From Carya illinoinensis (Eukaryota; Streptophyta; Magnoliopsida; Fagales; Juglandaceae): 64,000 bases of DNA. The stretch covers positions 15,888,001-15,952,000 of the forward strand of contig NC_056755.1 of the NCBI RefSeq assembly GCF_018687715.1. Direction: 5' to 3'. Position 1 is the first letter of the stretch, and each line of letters opens with the position of its first letter. Positions 1 to 11,177 of this stretch are shown in pieces. Below the pieces are notes generated by a model. The model was not told where the DNA came from. It worked only from the letters and a program-made list of their open reading frames with translations, and searched no databases. The position numbers and the translations under genes are program-made.

Positions 1-714
1 ATGTTTTCAGATTTTTGCAACTATCAATAGTATATGAACAAAAAGCTCCCATTTTTGTAAATCAACGAGGGCAGATGAAGGGGGAGACAAGGACAAAATC
101 GTTGCAGAGATACCTGTGGTGACGTTGGGTATGTAAATACCCAAAAGTCTTGTCCCCGTTTGGCTTCCGATACAAAAAGATATCGGTTAGGAAATCACTC
201 TGATAGTAACAATGGAGGAATAGAGCTCGTATGGGGAGGAAACCGTGACCATAGCTTTTGGGGTTAGAAAATGAAGTGGAGGAGAATATAGGGTTCGGGA
301 CGTAGTCGACAATGGAGGTATATTTTCACGCTGTGTGTATCACGTTGGTTACCTGGGCATTGAAGGTACGAGAAATGGGCAAGCAAGTCAAAGTGGAAAA
401 GGAGCTACGTGGTAACAAAGTGGGTATCATTTCAGGGGGAAAATCTTTTCATTTTTGTGTAAGTTGGCACCTGGATCCATTAGCAATGATGGTAGCCCGT
501 TGTAATTAATTTTTTCCTATTGCAACGCATACTTTTGCCTCTATAAAGAAAAAAAATGCTGCAAAAAAATAAGTTAAGTGATCGCCTGCATTAAATTCAC
601 CTATTACAACGAACACTTGCAAGGACTTATATTTCGTTGCAAAAAGTTATTATTGCAGCAAATTTATTTGCAACACTATAAAAATCGCTGCAAAAGGCCA
701 GATTTCTTGTAGTG
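1..714. mobile_element. End of a CACTA (En/Spm-type) DNA transposon, partial
   Basis: The stretch ends at 703-714 with TTTCTTGTAGTG, whose reverse complement CACTACAAGAAA is the canonical terminal inverted repeat start of plant CACTA elements. The 170 bases inside the end carry several short TTGCAACG/CTGCAAAA motifs in both orientations (about 575-697), typical of CACTA subterminal transposase-binding repeats. The other end lies left of the window. No transposase frame is visible; the 65-codon open frame at 312-509 has no recognisable domain. The left limit of the element inside the window is unknown. Non-autonomous status is inferred. Confidence 0.75.
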
Positions 715-2369
715 TCTCTTGTGGTGAACTAATTAACTTGTAGTTGTACCACATCTAATTCCATGCATGCACGTCTCTATAATTGTGTATTGAATTCCAT
801 CATGACATGCATGTAATGATGTTAAAAATAAATAAATCTAAAAATTAAGTACAGAAGAAAGTTACTACATTTGTTTAAAATCTCGCAAAATATTTTTAGA
901 TTTAACAACCAATTTATGTAATGTAGTTTCACGAGTGGTCGAGTTCATCCCTATTGCACATGATTAAGTTCATAACACTTAATTTTTTATAACATGATCT
1001 GATCATATTGTCCCAATCTCCAGGAGTACGAACGAAGTCATCAATAATAGTAATGAAAGTAATCGAATCTTTGCATAATCAGTTAACTGTGGTGGTGGAG
1101 TTAATTGTAAACAATAAGAAGATATAAGGGTACTACTTTTGCTTGAAACAAAGCAATTGAGACTTCTAACTTTCTGGTCTCATTCTTGTGAAAAAAGTTG
1201 GTATATATAAGATAGAGTTAATTAGAATTTTATCGCAAAGTCAATTGAGCAAGATCAATTTGCGCAAACTTAATTTCTATTTATGATTTTATAGCATTCT
1301 TGTTGAAACCGTCGTTGGACATATGTCTCGTGAAGTACTCTCAAATACTTCAATAATATTGGATTGGTTGGCTAGCTTGTGGCCTGTGGGTTACACTTTG
1401 ATTGTATTGATGGTTTGGTGACAAAGGTAGATCGATCGACAAATTCTCAACGTAACAAGAGGAAGTGTGTGACAATTAATTGAGTAATGGATGGCGATAG
1501 GACGAGCAAAGTGGTGGATGAAGAGAAGTGTTGAGAAACAAGTAAAATGGTCTGATAACATGCATGTCATGGATTGGTAGAAAAGCAAAAGAACTAAAGT
1601 TATAAGAGTTTGATTGCCCCCATGAAGGGTCTGATCACATTGTCCTTGTGTGCATGGGTGACGATGTGTGACCCTCACATGTTAATGATACGTACTTACT
1701 GTCAATGAAGGTTAGCCATGGTAGAGCTTTTCTGGGTATAGATTTCATCTATGGGGCGCATGTTAAATGAAGATGGATGGACAATCACAGATCTAGCATC
1801 TAAAACTTGAATGAAACTTGAGAAAAACAAGCAAAGACAAGAAAAAAAAAATAAAGAAAGGGGTGAAATAGATTGATTAAAACACTTAAGAAAGTAGGCA
1901 GAGATGATCAAAGACATGAAGGAAAGGAGAGGAGAAGAGGGGAAAAATGGAGAAACTGATGCTCCCCTCACTCCTTTTTCTAAACTGACCTTAAAAGTGA
2001 TACAAAACATAAAAGAAATATAGAAATTGCAAAGAAAACTAGAGGGAGGAGGATGTGAGTGAGATAGACTTTGCATACTATATCTTTACTATTATCGAGT
2101 GTTATTAAATAGAAAGCATAAGTACCAATTTATAGCGAAATTACATGTAATTGAGGTAAAAGTAAATATTTTGAACATTATAAAAAATAAAACTTGATTT
2201 GATAATTAAAAAGTCAAATCAAATTATTAATTATTATTAAATCAAATTAACAATTATGATAATATGACATCAAGTTCTTGATTATGATAATATCACGTCA
2301 AATTTTTGATTTGATAATATTTCTAACATATGCTTTCTTTGATATTTTGTCTAATAAAGATAGTTGAGA
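715..2369. other. Intergenic AT-rich DNA, no supported gene
   Basis: No gene is supported here. On the minus strand a TATAAAT-like motif near 2130-2137 lies about 55 bp upstream of an ATG at 2076 opening 124 codons of low-complexity, Ser/Phe-rich sequence with no domain, and a GT splice-like site follows. I treat this as at best a fragment of a transcription unit. The stretch 2150-2335 is a run of AT-rich imperfect repeats around GATAATAT/AAATCAAA. Confidence 0.5.
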
Positions 2370-2374
2370 GTTTC

Positions 2375-2690
2375 TCTCAACAAAGAAGGAATCAAGCCAC
2401 CATTGAAAATCTGCTCTGCACAAACTCTGATCAAATACAAGAATATCCCTCCAACTCAGCATAAGTTTGTTAGGATCATGTCTTTTGTCTTTTTGTATAG
2501 ATAGCTTTTATTCCAGAATAATGTAGAATAGGTATAGGTTGCTTATTTTCTCCATTTTTTTATTGGTTGAAATGGTATTGCTTGAAGCATACATGTATTG
2601 AGGTTATCTATAGGTTCCACTACTGAATGAATATTACAAAGTTTCTCTCCAATTCCTCTTCTTTTCTTTTGCACTTTTTCATCTTCAACA
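2375..2690 (+). repeat. 5' LTR of Copia-A
   Basis: The 316-bp direct repeat matches 7286-7601. It starts TCTCAACAAAG and ends TCTTCAACA, so the usual TG start is TC in both copies. The 5-bp target duplication lies immediately outside. Confidence 0.93.
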
Positions 2691-2702
2691 TGATATCAAA
2701 GA
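2691..2702 (+). other. Primer-binding site of Copia-A
   Basis: TGATATCAAAGA directly follows the 5' LTR and is a mutated form of TGGTATCAGAGC, the initiator-Met tRNA primer site common in plant Copia elements. Confidence 0.75.
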
Positions 2703-2800
2703 CCCCAGGCTGCAAAACTTGAGGTCCTTCTCCTTCTTTCTTTTCGGTCATTTCTTCATATAGCTTCGCTTCATTTTAACTCTCATTTCATTTCTTCACA

Positions 2801-3592
2801 ATGATGGAACCTATTGCCATCTCACCTTCTGAAGATCCAAAGAGTCATTCCTACTTACATCACAACGACAATGCCAACACTGTGGTGATTGTTCTATCTC
2901 TTTCAAGCCCAAATTATCTCTCATGTAATTAGTCATTCACTTGGCCATTTATGTCAAAAACAAGCTCGACTTTCTTGATAGAAGTATACCCACACCAAAT
3001 CTAAGCGATCCTTTGTATATCCCGTGGTTGCGTTGTTACAATCTTATTTTGTCTTGGCTACTCAACTCAATTTTGAAGGAGATAGCACTGAACATGCTCT
3101 ACATTAACTCGACGAAGCAGGTGTGGGAAAAGCTAAACACCGTTATGCTCAACCTATTAATGTGCGCATCTATCAGCTCCAGCAACAACTCAGCTTTGTT
3201 TTTCAATGGAATCAAACTGTAAGTGAATATTTCACTCAACTTAATGGGATTTGGAAAGAAATGCATAACTATAGACTTGTCCCATATTTTTCATGTGGAT
3301 TTTGTACTTGCCAAGCCCTTAAATCAATTGGTGATATCCAAGAGACAGATTACATGTTTAACTTTCTTATGGGATTAAATGAATCATATGAGCACATTAG
3401 AGGTCATATCATCTTGATGAGTTCTATGCTTGCTTTAGACAAAACCCTTTCCTTAGTTTTACAAGAGGAAAGACAAAGACATAAAAGAAATTTGACAATG
3501 CCTTCCCCTGAAGCTTTGGCACTAGCAGTCTATAGTAATCAAACAAAAAGAAATGAGAAATGCTATAGGCTTATAGTTGCCAACCAATTTTA
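2801..3592 (+). pseudogene. Copia-A gag remnant (UBN2-type)
   Basis: An ATG at 2801 opens gag-like sequence that is soon broken. Legible pieces are KNKLDFLDRSIPTP (about 2955-3000), the Trp-rich WLRCYNLILSWLLNSI segment, the KQVWEKLN motif, and in another frame a long segment ending in an E-E-R-Q-R-rich tail (to 3592). The order matches UBN2/retrotransposon gag domains of plant Copia. At least two frame changes, including one near 3120-3140, and an internal stop near 2930 disable it. No intact zinc knuckle is visible. In a functional element this protein would form the cytoplasmic virus-like particle. Confidence 0.85.
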
Positions 3593-3735
3593 AGTTTACT
3601 AAAGCTAAGCTGAATCCTGGTAGTGGGAATTTTTCTTCCACACATTCAGTAAACTAGGTTTTCTCTCTAGCTCAAGAAAGGGGACTACAGGAGAATCCTC
3701 AATTGAACTAATCCCAAAATCAGATTAAGAAACTC

Positions 3736-5072
3736 ATGGCTCTAATCAATGGACAGATGTCTCAGCTCAATTCCAATGACTTAGGTTCTGTTCAAACCAC
3801 CACTCAACCCAAAAAATTGTCCATTGAGAATTTTCCTTCCCCTGTTGCACACTCCAACATGGTTAGAATAATTTCCTTTCCCTCTCACATTTCTATTGAT
3901 CATAATGCATCTGTTTTTTATATTCATCAACACAACTGCTTGTCTATTATGCATAAAGTTTTTCCTAAAATTACCAATGTACCTTGGATTATCGATATTG
4001 GTGTCACAGACCATATGGTCTATTCCACCTCCTTCTTTAACTCTATCACTTGTTCCACCAACACTTTTGTCTAATTACCAAATGGATCTCATGTTGAGGC
4101 AACTCACATTGGCATCGTATGTCTCTCAAATAGCATTGTAATCATTGGTGTCCTTTGTGTACCTTCTTTTTCTTTTAATCTCCTTTCAGCTAGAATTCAC
4201 TCATGAATCCTCTCTATGTCTTGTTTTCTTGGGTCAATTTTGTTTCATACAGGTTCTATCTTCATGGATGACCATTGGGCTTGCTAAAATCCAGCATGGT
4301 CTTTATTTTCTTCTTCCTAGCACCCTTCAAAACAAAGCTGTTAATCAAGCAACTTCCAACAACTTCAAAGTTTTTCCTCTTTCCTCCAACCCTTGCTTCT
4401 GCAATGTTGTGACACAACAAGATTTCAACCTTTGGCATCTTAGGCTAGGGCATTTTTCTAATCAGAGAATTAGATCAATTCAGTATATTTCCTTTGATAC
4501 TAAATGTATTGCTTCTTTAGATTGTAATGTTTGTCACTTAGCAAAGCATAAACAAACTTCCTTTCAATTAAGCAATTCTTGCACTTTTCCAATTTTGATT
4601 TAATCCATTTCAACATTTGGGGACCTTACTCTCAATCATCTCTACAAGGCCATCACTATTTCCTCACCATTGTCGATGATCATAGTCGAGTAACTTGGGT
4701 GTTTTTAATGAAATTCAAATCCAAAACCAAACAGCTTCCGCAGAATTTCATTCTCATGGTACAAACTCAATTCAATTCCAAAATAAAGAAAGTTAGGACA
4801 GGGAATTTCACATGCCTAGTTTTTATAATTCACATCGCATTTAACATAAAAAATCATGTGTTTACACTCGACAACAAAATGGAGTTATGGAAAGAAAACA
4901 TCAGCATATTCTTCTTAACGTAGCCCGAGCACTTCTTTTTCAAGCTTCTCTTCCAACAAAGTTTTGGGGAGACACCATTTTGACAGCAACTTACATCATA
5001 AATAGAACTCTCACTCCTCTCTTGGACAACAAATCTCACTATGAGATTTTGTTTTCCTCACCACCTTCTTAA
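3736..5072 (+). pseudogene. Copia-A protease and integrase remnant
   Basis: A protease motif reads PWIIDIGVTDHM at about 3982-4017. The catalytic D-S-G triad is changed to D-I-G, which should inactivate it. Downstream come the GAG-pre-integrase motif LWHLRLGHFSNQR (about 4430-4470) and a Cys pair, then the integrase core start with TIVDDHSRVTWVFLM (about 4660-4710). The second catalytic Asp region is garbled, and the third segment (NKMELWKEN, about 4875-4905) is also altered. Frame changes occur near 4140, 4580 and 4880, so this is a dead copy. Confidence 0.85.
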
Positions 5073-7264
5073 CCATTTGAGAGTCTTTGGGTGCCTTTGT
5101 TTTGTATCAACCCTTAAACACAAAAAAACCAAATTTGACCCTAGAGCTATGAGATGCATTTTTATAGGTTACCCTATTGGTGTTAAAGAGTATAAAGTGT
5201 ATAGTTTAGATACCCATAAAGCTTTTATTTCACGTGATGTTACCTTCATTGAGTCAACCTTTCTCTTTCATTCCTCAAATTCTATTCAATCTTCCATTCA
5301 ATTAGATCTTGTTGTCCCACCAGCTTTGTTAGACTTTCATTCTCCCCTCATCACAGTTGATTCCTCTACCAATTTTGCAGACCAATCTGTTCAATCTCCA
5401 GCTCCCTCTAATCTTCCTTCTAGTCCTCCTCTAATTGATTCAAACCTCACAGCACCAGAATCTAATTCTTCCACATCTACTCTAGCTTCAGAACAAGATT
5501 CACCCATTGTTCCAAGGAGATCAAATCGACTAAGGGACACTCCATCCTATTTACAAGATTATCATTGTAATCTTGCTTCTCATGCCCTTACTTATACATC
5601 ACCTAACTCTTCCACTCCATATCCCCTTACCAATCACATCACATATGAGCATTTATCATCATCTCATCAAGCATATGCATTATCCCTCTCACTCACCCAT
5701 GTACCCAAGTCATACGAAGAAGTTGTGGCCTCTAATCATTGGAAAGTTGCCATGAGGTCTAAAATTGATGCCCTTAATGCCAATAACACCTGGTCCATCA
5801 CTACTTTACCTCTTGGAAAGAAAATAGTTGACTGTAAGTATGTATACAAGGTAAAGCTAAAATTTGATGGGACCATTGAAAAGCATAAGGCTAAATTGGT
5901 AGCAAGGGGATACACTCAAAGAGAGGGTTTCGACTACCAAGAGACATTTAGTCTAATGGAAAAACTAACCACAGTTTGACTCTTTCTTGCCATGGTAGTA
6001 GTTAACAACTAGGTATTTGGCCCAACTTGATGTATAAGATGCTTTTTTGAATGGAGACCTTGATGAAGAAATATATATATATATATATATATATATATGG
6101 ATTTTCCACCGGGTTATGTGGTTCATGGAGAGTCTCAACAACAAGAAAGGCTGGTGATTTGCAGGTTACATAAGTCACTCTATGGCTTAAAGCAAGCCTC
6201 TAGTCAGTGGAACTCAAAGTTCACTACTGCTTTGCTGTCCATTGGATTTTACCAATCCAAAGCTGATTACTCACTATTCACTAAGAATGATCAACATGGT
6301 TTTACAGCACTTTTGGTTTATGTTGACGACATAATTGTGGGGTGCAGCAATTTAGTTACCATAAAAAATGTCAAAGAATTCCTTCACACTCAATTCAAGA
6401 TTAAGGATCTTGGGCTCCTGAAGTTTTTCCTGGGGATAGAAGTTGCAAGAACAGCAGCTGGAATCCATAAATGTCAAAGAAAGTATACATTGGAGATCTT
6501 AGGAGATGCTAGATTGCTTGGTTGTAAACCAGCCAATACTCCAATTGAATCAAACCATAAACTTGCACACTCTTCTACTGACATGTTGACAGATGTTACA
6601 AGCTATCGAAAGCTGATTGGAAGGCCCATCTGCTTAACAATTAGTAGACTAGATATCACTTATGCCTGTGATTGGTCTTAGCCAAATCATTGACAAACCA
6701 GCTCAAATTCATTTGCACCATGCTCGCTGAATTTTGAGGTATCTAAAGGGTTCAATTGGTCAGGGCCTCTTCTTCTCAGCTAGTTCTTCTTTACACCTCA
6801 AAGCATACAGTGATTCGGATTGGGTAGCATGCCTTGAAACTCAAAGGTCAGTTACTGATTTTTGCATCTTTCTTAGGGACTTTTTAGTGAGTTGGAAATC
6901 CAAGAAACAGGCAATGATATCTCGATCTTCTATAGAGGTAGAGTGTAGAGCACTTGCTCACACCTATTGTGAAGTTGTTTGGATAATTATGCTCTTAAAA
7001 GGCTTCAATATAAAGCACAAACAGCCAGCATTGCTATATTGTGACAATCAAGTTGCTATTCATCTTACCAAGAACCCCATCTTTCACGAAAGGACAAAAC
7101 ACATAGAGATAGATTGTCATTTTATTCGAGAGAGGGTAGCTGCTAGTGTGATTATTCCAGTTCATGTTGGTTTTAAGTTTCAGTTGGCGGATATCTTCAC
7201 AAAAGCTTTGTCCACAGCACAGTTTCATTTTTTATTGTCTAAGATGGGCATTCTGAACACATGA
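5041..7264 (+). pseudogene. Copia-A reverse transcriptase and RNase H remnant
   Basis: Frame 5041-5979 covers the integrase C-terminus (HLRVFGCLCFV), a Ser/Pro-rich linker and the RT start (KYVYKVKLKFDGTIEKHKAK). After a stop and an expanded AT microsatellite (6070-6098), RT resumes at 6097 with HKSLYGLKQAS and an intact YVDD at 6319-6330. RNase H occupies 6734-7264, with YSDSDWVACLETQRSVT, CDNQVAIHLTKNPIFHERTKHIEID and the C-terminal ADIFTKALS motifs. RNase H is the longest intact part (176 codons). Stops near 5977 and 6679 separate the pieces. Confidence 0.9.
6070..6098. repeat. AT microsatellite inside the RT coding region
   Basis: About 29 bp of (AT)n sits where Copia RT normally encodes E-E-I-Y-M before the P-P-G-Y motif. 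The natural codons ATA TAT ATG are themselves AT repeats and probably seeded the expansion, which also shifts the reading frame. Confidence 0.9.
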
Positions 7265-7274
7265 TATGCCCATC

Positions 7275-7285
7275 TTGAGGGGGAG
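7275..7285 (+). other. Polypurine tract of Copia-A
   Basis: TTGAGGGGGAG directly precedes the 3' LTR. It is the standard plus-strand priming site of Copia elements and fixes the LTR boundary at 7286. Confidence 0.85.
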
Positions 7286-7601
7286 TCTCAACAAAGAAGG
7301 AATCAAGCCACCACCGAAAATTTGCTCTGCATAGACTCTGATCAAATACAAGAATATCCCTCCAGCTCAGCATAAGTTTGTTACGATCATGTCTTTTGTC
7401 ATTTTGCACAGATAGCTTTTATTTCAGAACAATGTAGAATAGGTATAGGTTGGTTATTCTTTCCATTTTTTGATTGGCTGAAATGGTATTGCTCGAAGCA
7501 TATATGTACTGAGGCTATGTACAGGTTCCACTACTAAATGAGTATTACAAAGTTTCTCTCCAATTCCTCTTCTTTTCCTTTGCGCTTTTTCATCTTCAAT
7601 A
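7286..7601 (+). repeat. 3' LTR of Copia-A
   Basis: The 316-bp copy of 2375-2690 ends TCTTCAATA and is followed by the target duplication GTTTC at 7602-7606. Confidence 0.93.
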
Positions 7602-7606
7602 GTTTC

Positions 7607-8482
7607 CTTGATCTCTAGAAACTCGACGGAGAAGGAGCTAGCATTCACTTCACACCCAATCTTAGTTTGTACGTAGAAGTTGTTAGTAGTGTTAATCGCA
7701 TACATGTTGCGTTTAATTAATGTGCAACTTTGCATTGCTAACTAGAGAATTAAATTATCTAAGATGGAAGCCATGATCCTCTTAAATCTTAATGGTTGTC
7801 ACGTTCCTAGCTAGCTAGCTTGAGGATGCAGGCAAGGAAGTAAAGACAGAAGTACACAGATCTACTCAGAATTGATGCACAGAACCTTATAATTGGACCT
7901 GCACGTACTGGATATATTTAGATGACTTGAAATTCCTCATCGTTAATTACCGACAGTAAAGTTTTCGGTAAATCTCACTGCGATTGAAGAGAGACGTTAC
8001 AGCTGCGTACGAAGCCAGTAGTACTGCCGGCAAGACGTGAGAAAGTAAGCATCGGGTCATGGAAACCTGCGCATGTGAAGAATTCCTTGTTTACCCACTT
8101 GTCCCTGATCTGTTCATACTTTTGTTATTATTATATAGATTGTTTTCCTGCTCTCTCTCTCTCTTTCCCCCGACATATACAGTTGACATAGGTTGACGCG
8201 AAGCAAGTTTATTGCAGTTGCACCTTACATTTCTTTGACCCGTGATGAAAATGTAACCCGGACTGCATGCTTTCCTGACTTTTTTCCAATTTCATCGAGT
8301 AATTGATCAGTGTACGTACTGTTTTGAGTAGAACTTGCTAATGGCAACAAAATCAGTTCCTCAAATTTATGTCACATTTAATTGGGTTAGGTTTCAACTG
8401 CCCAACCAATTATTAATTAATAATAGGATGAAATACGTCGACAACCCTAACCGGATCAGTTATGAATGAGTTGAATATTGGA

Positions 8483-8524
<42 letters not shown>

Positions 8525-9638
8525 AAGAACCGACCAATAACCTAGCTAGGTTAATTTACAAAAGTATCATACTGATTTTCTTTGGTAAATAATTGAACCT
8601 CTACTAATTATAATTATTGCAATTTCAGTTACAAAAACTCTATGCAATAACTTTTTATGTACTCTTTAAACACTTCACTAATGTGATTCGCTGCATCACA
8701 CTTTTTTAATATAAAATAACTGTTTTGACCAATCAGATTAGTAAAGTGTTCAAAAAGTACACAAAAATAACTGCATGTATCAAAACTCGATTTTGCTAGC
8801 TAGTATACCAGCTTTCTAGGGAAAATGTTTTGATCCTGATCAATTTCTTATTCAAATATGAAGATCTCAAGTAGGATAAATAAATGCATTAAATGAGATC
8901 TACATGATCGGTTATCGATCCTAAATACTTACCTGATCATTTTATTTCAGACATCCGATAAAATAATTAGTAGTTTTCGGCCGGCGCTTTGAAACAAGAA
9001 TATCGATCTATGTGTTTCGGCAGTAACTGAAAGCTGACATGCACCTGAGGTCATGATCACGCTCAACATCATCATCATCAACATCCTAAACAGGAATATT
9101 GAATTTGACTTGGTTTACCAGTGATCCCTACCCCCAAAGTCCAATTTGGGTTTGCTAGGTGCAATTTGATCCTGAAGCCAACTTGAAGTAGTACTAGTAA
9201 TTTTCTCGGGCCTCATTTTTCACGTAGAATTTGTCAACGTTGCTGACATGATTCAAGTTTTTGTTCTGCGCTTTCTTATTGACTGATCATCATTGATTGA
9301 TATGGCTGAAAGGCATGTTCTAACAAACAAATTAGTAGTGTAAAAATCCCCTGATTTGAACCACAAAGGTCAACCCTCCCTCTCTCTCCTATTATTTGTT
9401 CGTTTCTTTGCACGTTCTCTGTCTGTCTCCCTCTCAGCCTCTGGTCTTTCTTGCAACCGCTGATTAATTTCCTCAACCCCACCTGGCCCACTCACAGATT
9501 CTACAAAATGGGTTCCCTTTTCCCTTTCTTTTAATCATAATTCTCTCATGTAAATCACCCTTTACTAGAGGCTTCTCAAGCCAGCCTGGAAGAATAAAAG
9601 CTTTCCTATCTTTTATTTATTTTCTTGGCGCTGAATTG
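7607..9638. other. Intergenic; upstream region of the SOFL gene
   Basis: No coding region is supported. The stretch holds a short CT run (about 8151-8164), an AT microsatellite (8490-8522), a MITE-like inverted repeat (8641-8777), an ATCATCATCATC tract near 9068 and a CT-rich leader-like segment (9375-9480). The last 150 bp before 9639 are pyrimidine-rich with TTTTATTTAT at about 9611 and are probably promoter and 5' UTR of the SOFL gene. No start site can be fixed from sequence alone. Confidence 0.5.
8641..8777. mobile_element. MITE-like inverted repeat
   Basis: TATGCAATAACTTTTTATGT near 8641 and its imperfect reverse complement ending about 8777 form two arms of about 50 bp around a 35-bp loop. 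The arms share TGTACT-TTT-AACACTT-ACTAAT in inverted order. No target duplication could be fixed, so the superfamily is not assigned. Confidence 0.6.
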
Positions 9639-10410
9639 ATGGAGAATTCTTTGAGTTCATGTATTAACAAAACCATTGCTTCTAAAGGAGCCGCAGACTG
9701 CCCTGAGGAAAGTGGCTGGACTAAATACTTGGAAGATTTCTCAAGTTACAAAGGACATGATGATTCCTCTTCTAGTTTCCATAGCTCTTCTTTGGTTTCT
9801 GATGCCGCTTCTTCTGCTGCATGGAAGAATTCCAATAACAAGGATCTGAAAGTTCCAAAGACACTAGGTTTCAAGAATACAATAACCAAGATAATAGATG
9901 ATTCTTTGGAGGATACTGCCAGCTCTCCCGTTAGTAGTCCGAAGGTCAGATATTCAGGAATTACGATCTTCCAACTTGTTTTCCCTTTCTGATCCTCTTC
10001 TGTTTTCCTTTTACATTTATTTTTGTTTAGCCCATGACGTTTTCTTTAACAATGTTTGTGAACAGGTCAGTGATTTGGGACCAGTAGATATGAATCCTAT
10101 AGAGGTAAATGATCATTATATATTTTAGTTCTCTGGAATTTTCTAACTTTTATTTTGGATAGCAAATTTTTCTAGGATATGCAAGATTGTAGTTATGTTA
10201 GAACCTGATCATGAATTATTTTGGGTGGTGATGATTTTGTAGATGAAGAGAGGTATTTTAGAGCATTATGATCCAGAACTGCAGCCGGATGAAAGAAGTG
10301 GAATCAACTTTGGAGGAAAGATCGATATTAATAATCATGATTCTAGAAATTTAAGGAAGATGGGGCTATGCTTGGTTCCTTTATCCAAGTTAGTGAACTA
10401 TTCCGGTTGA
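9639..10410 (+). CDS. SOB FIVE-LIKE (SOFL) protein, three exons
   Basis: Exons are 9639-9944, 10066-10104 and 10243-10410, all phase 0 with GT-AG introns, giving 170 residues. The N-terminal third has the SOFL-A motif EESGWTKYLEDF (about residues 25-36), followed by a Ser-rich stretch and the SOFL-B motif SSSLVSDAASS (about 50-60). The C-terminus has RKMGLCLVPLSKL, the basic-hydrophobic tail seen in many SOFL relatives. SOFL proteins are plant-specific nuclear proteins of unknown biochemistry linked to cytokinin levels and signalling in Arabidopsis. I chose the ATG at 9639 because no in-frame ATG precedes it. Exon 2 encodes only 13 residues. Splice sites are inferred from consensus and from the uninterrupted joined frame. 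Confidence 0.85.
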
Positions 10411-11160
10411 CTGGCATTAAAACATCTCTCTTTCTCTCTCCCTCTCCCTTGTAAAACATCTTGACATACTAGGAAACTTCCTGTCATGCATGTTATATCG
10501 TTTGTACTATAATAAGCTCATCTCTTTCGTCAACATCTGTAAACTAAACTAAATCTTGTTCGTATATTACTTCTATATTGTTGTAATATATGGACCGAGG
10601 AGAAGAGGTTGATCAGACAAAGTACCTCAAAGGAAGTGATCAATATACATATAAATATATATATATATATATATATAAATATATAAATATATATATACAA
10701 ATATATATATATATATCATATTTTAGGCGATACAGTTTGTTAATTTGGGGCTTTCCAAGGATAGATAATGATCAAGAAAAAATGCCTAAAAAGTTTAATT
10801 AATTGGAGGAGAAAATAGTAGTACTTGATCAGGAGAAACGTATCTTCGTGAATTAACCGGCCAGTACTTTATCATGATCATATATATAATGAGGTTAAAA
10901 AACTAATTAAAGACTCCTAGTTTTAAATAAAAGATAGTAATTTGATTAAATATATAATTTTCATTTATTAATTTAATTTTAATAAAAATACAAATTTAAT
11001 TAGATATATATTATAAATATATAGTTCATTTAATAAGATAACATATTTGTAAATATTATTCATCTTTTGCTTAATCATAATACAAACGAGAAGTAATGAT
11101 GATCGATGTTCTTTCATAACATTAATTATAATTTAATAACAATGATGTGGATAGTTCATA
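10411..11160. other. Intergenic AT-rich DNA with AT microsatellite
   Basis: The SOFL 3' flank contains a CT run (about 10426-10450) and an interrupted (AT)n microsatellite at 10643-10716. The rest is AT-rich, with nothing coding. Confidence 0.6.
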
Positions 11161-11177
11161 TATATATGATGTGGTTT

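Larger units (their letters stand above)
2375..7601 (+). mobile_element. Copia-A: complete but decayed Ty1/Copia LTR retrotransposon
   Basis: Two 316-bp direct LTRs bound 5.2 kb of gag-pol remnants in Copia order (gag, protease, integrase, RT, RNase H). The element is flanked by the 5-bp target duplication GTTTC at 2370-2374 and 7602-7606. A PBS resembling initiator-Met tRNA follows the 5' LTR, and a purine tract precedes the 3' LTR. By eye the LTRs differ at roughly 27 of 316 sites (about 8-9%), so the insertion is old. Many stops and frameshifts make it non-functional. Confidence 0.95.

Noticed and set aside
312..509. 65-codon open frame in the CACTA end
   Set aside because: No domain or coding signal, and it lies in non-coding transposon sequence.
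1391..2076. Two minus-strand frames of 95 and 124 codons
   Set aside because: Low-complexity Ser/Phe/Leu text, no recognisable family and no supporting gene structure beyond a TATA-like motif.
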